In this document: positions 1 through 7,200 of the stretch, piece by piece
Layout of the letters: every line of letters starts with the position of its first letter
Position numbering within the stretch: the first letter of the stretch is position 1
Origin: Gracilaria caudata
Taxonomy: Eukaryota > Rhodophyta > Florideophyceae > Gracilariales > Gracilariaceae
Length of the DNA: 10,362 nt
Direction of reading: 5' to 3'
Assembly (NCBI GenBank): GCA_030374735.1
Contig: JASCIV010000912.1
Location: 1 to 10,362 of the forward strand
The notes under the pieces: model-generated
Seen by the model: only the letters and a program-made list of their open reading frames with translations
What the model was told of the DNA's origin: nothing
Database searches by the model: none
Made by a program: the position numbers and the translations under genes

Positions 1-7
1 CCCCGAC

Positions 8-1054
8 ATGGCTGAGGATCTTCCCACCGCCAACGCCGACACCACCGTGCCGCCGCCGGTGGCCGAGGAGCCCATAAAGCAGACGCGCATCCACACCGGC
101 ACGCCCTTTCTGGAGGCCGCCGGGCTGCTATTGATATGGAGCATTCTGGTCATTAACGAGGGCGCGCTTCGATTCAACGCGCTCACCAATAATCCATACC
201 CGAGTCTGGGCGACTTCCAATTTGACCGCGTGCGCATTGGCGTGTACTTTTTCGGCGGTCTGTTCGAGGTCATCTTCGGTTTCCTGGGCCTGTTTGTGGG
301 CGGCGCCGCGCTGGTGTTCCGCTTCTACAACGACATGCTCACCAAGGCGTGCATGGTCACGCAGAGCATCCTGGGCTGGTACGTGTTCACTGTGTTTGTG
401 TTTGCACAACCGGCCTCTCGCGCCGCCGAAGTTGGCGAGGATGGATTGCTGGGCTTGTCGCAGGGTCTTTCTCGTTTCCTCATCACGCTGGGTATCTTCA
501 CGTCGTTCCACTTCTGTCTGGCGCTGCAGGGCGGACAGTTTGTGTTCTTTGCGCGCCTGGTGGCCGCCGCCACCGACACCAACTTCCTCATGCAGAAGTC
601 GGGCGAGAAGATGAGGGCCATGTTTTGGAACGGAAACATCGCCCTGGCGGGCTTCTGGACGTTGCTCACGGGCTGCATTCTGGAGGCTCGCGTGGACGAA
701 TCCACGCTGGACCTCACCCCCTTTGAGTTCCCGCCCAACGTGGGGCGCGAGCCGGGCTTGACTGTGTTTGTGGGGCTGGTGGTGATGCTGTACGGGCTGT
801 ACGGCATGCTGACGGCGGTGGTGTCGGCGCTGCCCACGGGCATGGCGTACTACATCTCCGGAATGGTGGTGTACGTGCTGGCGTTCCTGAACTTCACCAT
901 TGTGCAGTTCGGGCTGCTGGACGGGCCGAACGGCACGGGCGTGGCGCTGCACAGCGGGCTGGTGTTCATGGTGATGGCGCTGGGCCCGTACTTCACGTGG
1001 CGCGCGTCGCAGAGCACGGAGCAGAAGGTGGTGGAGGAGGAGCACGTGGTGTGA
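8..1054 (+). CDS. Polytopic membrane protein of unknown function
   Basis: The 348-residue protein matches no family I recognise. It has a hydrophilic, Pro/Glu-rich N-terminus of about 30 residues without a signal peptide. About eight hydrophobic segments follow, near residues 33-53, 76-104, 113-135, 154-181, 206-228, 249-274, 277-303 and 310-332. The end is a short acidic tail (E-E-E-H-V-V). Loops between helices are short; the longest lies around residues 228-248. There is no visible catalytic motif, ATP-binding loop or transporter signature. The ATG at 8 is taken as the start because it has G at -3 and +4 and because a hydrophilic head precedes the first helix. Only seven bases lie upstream, so an earlier exon cannot be excluded. 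Third positions are almost all G or C, as in the neighbouring SUMT gene. The reading frame is certain and the function is not. Confidence 0.8.
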   Translation: MAEDLPTANADTTVPPPVAEEPIKQTRIHTGTPFLEAAGLLLIWSILVINEGALRFNALTNNPYPSLGDFQFDRVRIGVYFFGGLFEVIFGFLGLFVGGAALVFRFYNDMLTKACMVTQSILGWYVFTVFVFAQPASRAAEVGEDGLLGLSQGLSRFLITLGIFTSFHFCLALQGGQFVFFARLVAAATDTNFLMQKSGEKMRAMFWNGNIALAGFWTLLTGCILEARVDESTLDLTPFEFPPNVGREPGLTVFVGLVVMLYGLYGMLTAVVSALPTGMAYYISGMVVYVLAFLNFTIVQFGLLDGPNGTGVALHSGLVFMVMALGPYFTWRASQSTEQKVVEEEHVV

Positions 1055-1180
1055 GGGGGTGGGGGGGGGGAGGGGGAAACACGCCGAGTGGCGTGGGGCC
1101 CCCCCCCTTGTACTTGTGTGTGTTTTTCGAGTTTGAGTTTGTTTTTTCGACTTTTGTAATGTAAAAGAAGGGGGGGGCGT
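1055..1180. terminator. Convergent 3' ends: G-quadruplex-like G runs and tandem TGTAA poly(A) motif
   Basis: This short spacer separates two convergent genes. Right after the TGA of the + gene comes G5-T-G10-A-G5 (1055-1076), which could fold as a G-quadruplex in the 3' UTR. It is followed by G4C9 (1095-1107), a T-rich stretch and G8 (1170-1177). TGTAA occurs twice in direct tandem at 1155-1164. UGUAA is the known poly(A) signal of several algae, so this is the likely 3'-end signal of the + transcript. The assignment is inference. Confidence 0.5.
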
Positions 1181-2194
1181 TCAGCCGTCCACCAGCGCGC
1201 GCAGCCGCGCCACGTCCACGTGCTCCAGCAGCCGGCCGTGCACCAGCGCCACGCCCCACACCTTCGACAGCCGCACCACGTCGCCCACAAACACCAGCGC
1301 CGGGCTGCGCACCGCGTGGCGCTGCGTCTCGCGCCACAGCTCGCTCAGCGGCGCCGTCACGATGCGCTGCTCGCGCGTGGTGCCGCGCTCCACCGCCACG
1401 CTGGGCGTGGACGCGCACAGCCCGCCGTTCATCATCTGCTCCGCGATGCTCGGCAGCTGCGACAGCCCCATGTACACCACGTACGTGGTGTGCGCGTCCA
1501 CGTTTGTGAGCTGCACCTCGCGCCCCTCGCGCGCGTGCCCCGTCACGAACTGCACCGAGTGCGCCACGCCGCGCTTCGTGAGCGGCATGCCCAGCTCCGC
1601 CGCGATGCCCGCCGCGGCGGTGATGCCCGCCGACACGGACACGCACACGCCGCGCTGCTCCAGGTAGTCCAGCTCCTCGCCGCCGCGCCCGAAGATGAAC
1701 GGATCGCCGCCCTTGAGACGCACCACCTTGTGCTTGCGCGCCGCGAAGAAGTTGAGCAGCAGATGGATGTCGTGTTGCGTGCGCGTGTGGAAGCCCGCCT
1801 GTTTGCCCACGTAGATGAGCTGTGCGTCGCGGTTGCACAGCTGCAGAATGTCGTGCGACACCAGACGGTCGTACAGAATCACGTCTGCCGTCTGCATGTG
1901 GTGTAATGAGCGCAGCGTGAGCAGCGACGGGTCGCCCGGTCCTGTGCCCACCAGGTGCACCTTTGCGGGCGCGCTGCCTTGGGAGTGCGCCTGCCGTGTG
2001 TGCTCTTGGTCGCGCAGCGTCTGCAGCAGCGCGTCGATGCACGTTGGGAAAGACGGCTGCGCGGAGGACGCGGCGCTGGAGTTGGATGGCAGTTGGGCGC
2101 GAACGGAGTGCGGCCGTCGGGGCGCACACACGCGCGCTGTGCTGCGCGCGGCGCGCGACGACGACGGCAGCGATAGCGGCGTCACGAAGGCCAT
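1181..2194 (-). CDS. Uroporphyrinogen-III C-methyltransferase (SUMT), plastid-targeted
   Basis: This 337-residue enzyme transfers two methyl groups from S-adenosylmethionine to uroporphyrinogen III, giving precorrin-2, the first committed step to siroheme. Family motifs are all present. VHLVGTGPGDPSLLTL (79-94) is the SAM-binding start. YDRLVSHDIL lies at 108-117 and YVGKQAG at 128-134. VVRLKGGDPFIFGRGGEE (157-174) is the SUMT signature, followed by SAGITAAAGIAAELGMPLT (188-206), VVYMGL (239-244) and SPALVFVGDVV (297-307). It is the single-domain form, without the dehydrogenase/ferrochelatase half of CysG. The first ~50 residues (MAFVTPLSLP..., rich in Ser, Ala and Arg, no acidic residues) look like a plastid transit peptide, which fits a role supplying nitrite and sulfite reductase. 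The frame is open further upstream, but the only ATG is at 2194, with A at -3 and G at +4. GC at third positions is very high. Confidence 0.93.
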   Translation of the reverse strand: MAFVTPLSLPSSSRAARSTARVCAPRRPHSVRAQLPSNSSAASSAQPSFPTCIDALLQTLRDQEHTRQAHSQGSAPAKVHLVGTGPGDPSLLTLRSLHHMQTADVILYDRLVSHDILQLCNRDAQLIYVGKQAGFHTRTQHDIHLLLNFFAARKHKVVRLKGGDPFIFGRGGEELDYLEQRGVCVSVSAGITAAAGIAAELGMPLTKRGVAHSVQFVTGHAREGREVQLTNVDAHTTYVVYMGLSQLPSIAEQMMNGGLCASTPSVAVERGTTREQRIVTAPLSELWRETQRHAVRSPALVFVGDVVRLSKVWGVALVHGRLLEHVDVARLRALVDG

Positions 2195-2440
2195 GTTTGA
2201 GGAAGGAGACGACGGCAGACGACGGCAGACGACGGCAGACGACGACGGCGGCGGCGGCGGCGATAACGGCGAGGAAGCAAGCTTGCGCAACGGCGCGGCG
2301 CGTGTATACGCGGCAGAGCCATTTCACAACAGCGCTGACGTGGAGATGCACGCGCAGTGCGCGCGCGCGCGCTCGCGCGCGGTGCGAAATGGGCCACGCT
2401 GGCGCACGTCGCGTCACGTCACACGTGGCGCGCGTGGCGC
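2195..2440 (-). promoter_or_regulatory. Upstream region of the SUMT gene with ACGT-core boxes
   Basis: The region lies between the SUMT start and the end of the Josephin-like gene. It holds a tandem decamer repeat (2208-2240) and a GGC run close to the start codon. TGACGTGG is at 2336-2343, ACGTCA at 2416-2421 and the palindrome CACGTG at 2422-2427, with a further CACGTC at 2405-2410. A long alternating purine-pyrimidine CG stretch lies at 2350-2382. ACGT-core sites are classical bZIP/bHLH targets, often linked to light or nutrient control in plants and algae. Their activity here is inferred only. No convincing TATA box was seen. Confidence 0.4.
2208..2263. repeat. Tandem decamer (gacggcagac)n followed by a GGC run
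   Basis: The decamer gacggcagac occurs three times head to tail (2211-2240), with a partial copy on the left. It runs directly into gacgacggcggcggcggcgg. On the SUMT sense strand this is a pyrimidine-rich leader 15-70 nt upstream of the start codon. It is probably a polymorphic microsatellite in the 5' UTR. Confidence 0.75.
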
Positions 2441-2478
2441 AGTACTGTACAAGAGGCACCTCTTGAGGTGTACAGTAC
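2441..2478. repeat. Nested inverted repeat downstream of the Josephin-like gene
   Basis: The outer arms GTACTGTAC (2442-2450) and GTACAGTAC (2470-2478) are perfect reverse complements. Inside them two alternative stems compete: AAGAGG/CCTCTT (2451-2464) and CACCTC/GAGGTG (2457-2470). On the minus strand the element starts 14 nt after the stop codon, so it would fold in the 3' UTR of the Josephin-like transcript. It could mark 3'-end processing or mRNA stability. Confidence 0.6.
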
Positions 2479-2486
2479 AAGAGCTG

Positions 2487-2494
2487 TTTTATTA
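2487..2494 (-). terminator. AATAAA overlapping the stop codon of the Josephin-like gene
   Basis: Read on the minus strand the CDS ends TAATAAAA: a TAA stop, a second in-frame TAA, and a canonical AATAAA hexamer (2493-2488) that overlaps both. TGTAC motifs follow in the hairpin just downstream. This is a plausible poly(A) signal. Confidence 0.4.
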
Positions 2495-3432
2495 CGTTTG
2501 GTGTGCGTCGGCGTCGTCACGTTTGATGCGCATGGGCGCGGATGATGACGACGTCGACGAGGTCAAGTCGTGCAGGCTGGCGGCAATGGCCGCGCGCATG
2601 TCCTCCTCGAAGCGCCGGTCGAACGCCTCCTGCTCGCGCATGGCGTCGTCGTGCGCGCTGAGGCGCTCGTCGTCGTCGTCGCCGCCGCCGTCTTCGTCGT
2701 CACACACGCAGTGCGACAGCGTGGCGCACGCGTCGCTCACGCACACGCGCGCGTCGTGCTGCGTGAGCGAGTGCCATGAGAACGGCACCTGCCAGAACGA
2801 GCGCTCGTCGGCGCTGCACGGCGGCAGCTTGCCGCACACCACGTACACCTCGCAGCCGTCCGCCTGCTGCTGCGACAGGCACAGCTCCAGTTGTTCCACG
2901 TTGCACGGGCTTTGTAGCGTGTCCCGCAGGTGCATCCAGTGCACACCGAAGCGCCGAATGGCGTACCATTGCTGCTCGTGAAAGCAAAGAAACGCGCGCT
3001 CGTGCTGCAGCGGAATGCTGGAGCGCCGCGATCGCACCGGCTGCAGCGTGAGCGCGAACGACTGCAGCGCCATGTTCATGGCGTACGCGTCGATTTCAAC
3101 GCCGCCCGTCAGCGTGGCCAGACTGTCGTCATCAAAGTACGGACCCTGTAACACACCGTTGAGAGCACTCTGCACGTTGGACCAACTGTTGTTAGTGGCG
3201 AGCTTCTGCTGCTGAGCGCCTCGCGCGGAAAAGGTGCGTGCGCACATACCGCAGCTCCGTACACAGAGCGCGACGGCTGGTGATACAACAAGCTGATCTC
3301 CTCCACTATCTGCTGGTCTGTGGGTTGCTCCGCGTCCTCATCGTCGTACTCATCGTGCTGCCATGGCACGCCCTGCGCCTCCGGCCCGCCCAACGACTCG
3401 GCGCATTCCTCCAACGGCGGCGCGCGCGACAT
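2492..3432 (-). CDS. Josephin/ataxin-3-like protein with UIM, catalytic residues substituted (probable pseudo-deubiquitinase)
   Basis: The model has two exons, 3432-3250 and 3169-2492, and encodes 286 residues. After a 49-residue acidic N-terminus the Josephin fold begins at LYH (49-51). LNGVLQGPYFDDDSLATL (64-81) matches LNNLLQG-x-YF of ataxin-3, and ERAFLCFHEQQWYAIRRFG (118-136), W139 and the V-V-C-G-K-L-P-P-C block match the second half. With the intron placed as below the start aligns without gaps to human ataxin-3. Cys14 then becomes Gly59, Gln9 becomes Ser54, His119 becomes Gln128 and Asn134 becomes Arg143. The helical-arm insert of ataxin-3 is absent. A good ubiquitin-interacting motif, EEDMRAAIAASLHDL (249-263), follows an Asp/Gly-rich tract. 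Ataxin-3 proteins cleave polyubiquitin; this one probably only binds it. The ATG at 3432 has A at -3. The start and splice sites are inferred, and the exon 2 homology is clear. Confidence 0.75.
2660..2700 (-). repeat. Trinucleotide repeat encoding an Asp/Glu/Gly tract
   Basis: Runs of cgt/gtc and gcc (about 2668-2700) inside the Josephin-like CDS encode D-D-E-D-G-G-G-D-D-D-D-E-R on the minus strand. The tract sits between the catalytic domain and the UIM. It is a microsatellite in coding sequence, probably length-polymorphic and acting as a flexible acidic linker. Confidence 0.6.
3170..3249 (-). other. Spliceosomal intron of the Josephin-like gene (80 nt)
   Basis: On the minus strand the donor is GCG|GTATGT, the acceptor AACGTGCAG|AGT, and CACTAAC (branch A near 3192) lies 22 nt before the acceptor. 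It is a phase 0 intron and not a multiple of three. The two exons are in different frames, so it must be removed. Choosing this acceptor gives exactly 12 residues between the Y-H and L-N landmarks, the same as in human ataxin-3. The nearer CAG acceptors (38, 41 or 44 nt introns) would insert 12-14 extra residues. Confidence 0.7.
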
Positions 3433-4264
3433 GCTGCTTGTGCTGTGCGCGCCAACGAGCAGCGACGGCGGGGCGCTGCGGGCGGGGGGGGGAGGGCGAC
3501 GCGCGGAAAAAGTGGTGCGTGAAGAGCTGAAGAGCAACGCGGCTGGCGGCGTGCGCTGTGGAGAGAGTGTACTTTGCGCTGCGTCACGAGAGCGCGCCGC
3601 GTGTGCGCTCTCATACGCGCCGCGCGTAAGAGCGTTGCAGCTGACGCTGTTTGGCGAGCCGCAGCGTGTGCGCGCGCCAATGGTGAGCGCGCCGGTTGCC
3701 GCCGCGCTACCGTTGGTAGCCCACGCGGCATTTGCGCGTGGTATCCTCCTGCCGTGCAGCCGCCCACCCGCCACTTTGATGCGCGTGCATCGTGCAGTGC
3801 GCCATGCTCTCGCGCGGCGCGCGCCGCCCTCAACGCGATCTCCGCGTGCGTTCCCACCTGTCTTGCCCAAGGTATGATAATCCCACTGCCTTCCACCAAC
3901 GTGTAACGTTTCTTCAGTGCCCTTCTTGACGTTTACCGAGCGTCAGCACCATCCTGGTTAAAGGGATAACCTTCGACAACAGCAACACGTGCGGGCGCGC
4001 ATCGCCGCCAGGCCAATCGCCACCATCCTCCACTGCCCGCTTCAAATGGAAACTGCCACACACGCGCTACAGAAAGCCCAACCCGCCACGCACCGTGGAT
4101 CTCAGCCAATCGCGTATTCGCCTCAGCTCATAAACGAACCTCCCGCCGTCAACGCCTCTCCCCCCCCCCCTTCTCCTCCTCTTTCGTGCTCCTTCATTCT
4201 CTTCCACAGCTTCTCCGTCCTCTACCGTCTCTGCTGTCACCCTCGTGCCCCTGATTTTGCAGCT
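3433..4264. promoter_or_regulatory. Head-to-head intergenic region (Josephin-like gene / putA) with CCAAT boxes and a pyrimidine tract
   Basis: This 832-nt interval separates two divergent start codons. The half near the Josephin-like gene is GC-rich and holds G runs at 3470-3496 (four tracts of at least three G on the + strand). GCCAATCGC occurs twice, at 4012-4020 and 4105-4113, and another CCAAT lies near 3676, fitting NF-Y-type CCAAT boxes. From about 4150 to 4260 the + strand is a strong C/T tract ending gattttgcag just before the putA ATG. That could be a pyrimidine-rich 5' UTR or the acceptor of a leader intron. An in-frame ATG at 4046 would extend putA by 73 residues. Open frames in the GC-rich half are composition artefacts. 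Confidence 0.45.
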
Positions 4265-7200
4265 ATGAAACGCACTGCGCTTGTTCCGCGCTCCGTACTC
4301 ACATCACTTCCTCTTCGACTCTCGCATCCAGTCCTCACCCAGATCCGTCCGCACACCGCTCAGCCTTCTGAAACGCCCGTTGAAACTCCCCCCGCCACTG
4401 CGTCCGTCCACACACCGCCGCGCGATGCCTACCAGCTCATTGATCCCGTTATCAACCTCACTCGAACCTGGGCAGCACAACCGGGAGATCGTGGATTGGC
4501 CGCCCAACTTGCAGACGATGAACAGGCCGTTTCCTTCATCATGAAGTTCACCGATCGCGTCATGCGTCCGGAAACCCCTACTGTTGCCGCTTCCATTCTG
4601 TCCTCTCTCATAAAATCGGACGGTCTTCCTCGCTTTCTCAGCGCGTTGGATAGGGTGTTAATGACCGCTGCTGTGCCTGTTGCTTCTGTCTTGCCGGGGC
4701 CTGTTATGCAGTCAGCTCGTTTGAGAATGCGTCAGATGGTCGCACCCTTTGTACAGATTGTGGACAACGTTCGTTTCAAAGACTCCTCGGTCTCAAGAAA
4801 CGTCAATCTCTTGGGAGAGGCCGTGCTCGGAGATAAGGAAGCGACTCATAGATTGCAGGAAGCTATAGACTTGCTGAAGAAGCCCGGTGTCACATATGTT
4901 TCTGTCAAGGTATCTGGCGTTGTTTCGCAACTTAACCCATGGGACTTTGAGGGAAGTCTGCATCGCGTGCTGTCTGTACTACGCCCTTTGTTTGAGGAGG
5001 CGGCCAAATCCAACCCCCAGGTATTAATAAATCTTGATATGGAAGAGTATCGGGATCTTGATTTGACCATTGCCGCCTTTACAACTCTGTTGGAAGAGCC
5101 TCAGTTTCAAGATCTGGATGCGGGAATCGTTTTGCAGGCATATCTTCCAGACGCTCTGCCGGCGCTGCAAAACCTCGTCAGCTGGGCCAATAACCGTCCT
5201 GGCAAGGGCGAGATTAAGATACGACTTGTTAAAGGCGCTAACCTCGCCATGGAAAAGGTTGATGCCGTCATGCACGGCTGGGAGTTAGCCACGTACGATG
5301 TCAAGTCCGATACCGACGCCAATTATCTCAAATGTCTTGACTGGGTCTTTACCCCTGAGAATACCGCCCGTGTTCGAATTGGTGTTGCCAGTCATAACCT
5401 GTTCTTCCTAGCATACGCCACGCTTCTGGCAGAGCAGCGGGGCGTGTCTCATCGAGTTGGGTTTGAAAACTTGCAAGGCATGACTCCGGCACACACGCCA
5501 ATGCTTTCCAACAAGGGCCATGGCATGTTGTTGTACACCCCCGTATGTCGTGTGCAGGACTTTGATGTTGCCATTTCATATCTTTTCCGCCGCTTTGAGG
5601 AGACGTCAGCCTCTGGAAACTTTCTCAGATCTATGGCACGCCTTTCACCCGACTCCCCGGAGTTTAAGCTCGAAGAACAGCGTTTTAAGACTGCAGTGCT
5701 GAAGAAGGAAGCTGTTTCGGTCGGTCCGAGGCGTTCTCAACAGCGACCAGCGCTGGCATCTGAAATGACTTCAAAAGGCTTCCAAGGAACCAATCACTTC
5801 ATCAATGAACCTGATACCGATCCAGTGCTTCCATCCAACAGGGAATGGGCGCAGAAAGTTCTCAATCCATCACTTTTCACTCCCGTTTCTGACAAGAGCT
5901 TGGTGGATTCAACAAGTGGCATCGAAGATGTGTACATGAGAGCTCGTAAAGCTTTGCCAGTTTGGAGCAAAGATGTTGGAACTCCTGAGCGAAGGGCAGT
6001 TTTCACTGCTATTGCAGATGAACTCGCTCGAAACCGTGGGCTGCTCATCAACGCAATGGTCTACGAGGGACAGAAGATCTTAGCAGAAGCTGACCCAGAA
6101 ATTAGTGAAGCAATCGATTTTGCAACGTACTACGGCATGATGGGCGATCGTATTCCAAGCAACTTTGAGCCTCTTGGAGTCGTTTGCGTTGCTGCGCCGT
6201 GGAACTTTCCCGTTGCTATACCATGTGGTGGGGTTCTGGCCTCTCTTGCAGCTGGAAACGCCGTAATACTGAAACCATCTCCTTCAACCCCAAGATGTGC
6301 TGAACTTCTGGCCGAGTGCATGTGGAGAGCTGGCGTACCGAAGGATGTGCTGCAACTCGTGCAAGCGCCGGAAAACGACGTTGGAAAGCATCTGATAACC
6401 AATGCGGATGGGGTGATTCTCACGGGAGCTTCAGAAACTGCGTCTATGTTCCGGTCGTGGAAGAACGACATTCGACTATTTGCTGAGGTGAGTTACGATT
6501 CTTTTTCGTTTTTTCCACAAGCAGACGTTTTCTGTTACCTGTTCATGCTAACCTCAACTTCTATGTGCACACTTAACATACGTAGACATCTGGGAAAAAC
6601 TCGTTGATCATTTCCTCAGCCGCTGACCTTGATCTTGCGGTAGCGGATTTGGTCAACTCAGCTTTCTCCAACACAGGGCAACGGTGTTCCGCTGCAAGCT
6701 TAGCAATATGTGTCGGGGATGTGTATACTTCAGATCGTTTTCGTAGGCAGTTGGCAGATGCAACTAGAAGTTTAAAAGTTGGAGCTCCAAACGATATTTC
6801 GACTAACATGGGGCCTTTAATTCATCCGCCCGAAGAGAAGCTAAAGCGTGCGCTTACAACTCTTGAGGATGGCGAATCATGGTTAGTCGAACCACGATGT
6901 TTAGATACTGATGGAGAGGGTCAGCTTTGGACGCCTGGGGTACGGATGGGAGTAAAACCCGGTTCATGGTTTCATCAGACTGAGGTGTTTGGACCTGTTC
7001 TTGGCGTGATGTCTGCCAAGGATCTTGAAGAAGCTATAGAAATGCAAAATGGAAATAAGTACGGTTTGACTGGTGGTATTCACAGTCTTGATCCCAAAGA
7101 GATTGAGCTATGGAAGGACAAGGTGCAAGTCGGAAATGCGTACATTAACCGCGGTGTAACCGGAGCTATTGTGCAGAGACAGAGCTTTGGAGGATGGAAG

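Noticed and set aside
128..1045. A 305-codon antisense frame to the membrane protein gene
   Set aside because: Its His/Gln/Arg-rich translation is a mirror of the membrane gene's codon bias, with no domain.
993..2480. A 495-codon open frame on the minus strand overlapping both SUMT and the end of the first gene
   Set aside because: It is in another frame from SUMT, is composed of Ala/Arg/Gly/His runs and crosses two real genes. Very GC-rich DNA rarely contains stops, which explains it.
1815..2981. A 388-codon + strand frame across the SUMT promoter and the Josephin-like gene
   Set aside because: Its Ser/Cys/Arg-rich translation runs antisense to two genes supported by homology; a composition artefact.
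3206..3249. Very small introns of 38, 41 or 44 nt in the Josephin-like gene
   Set aside because: They restore the frame but have no branch-point match and add 12-14 residues to the catalytic loop. The 80-nt alternative has CACTAAC and gives the same spacing as ataxin-3.
3235..3249. A V-C-A-H-A string in the unspliced frame that resembles the Josephin C-A-x-H active site
   Set aside because: It lies four residues past the aligned Cys position, the frame does not connect to the rest of the domain, and the string begins at a consensus GTATGT donor.
3306..3899. Overlapping open frames on both strands upstream of the Josephin-like gene
   Set aside because: Low-complexity Ala/Arg translations with no motif, in a CG-rich promoter region.
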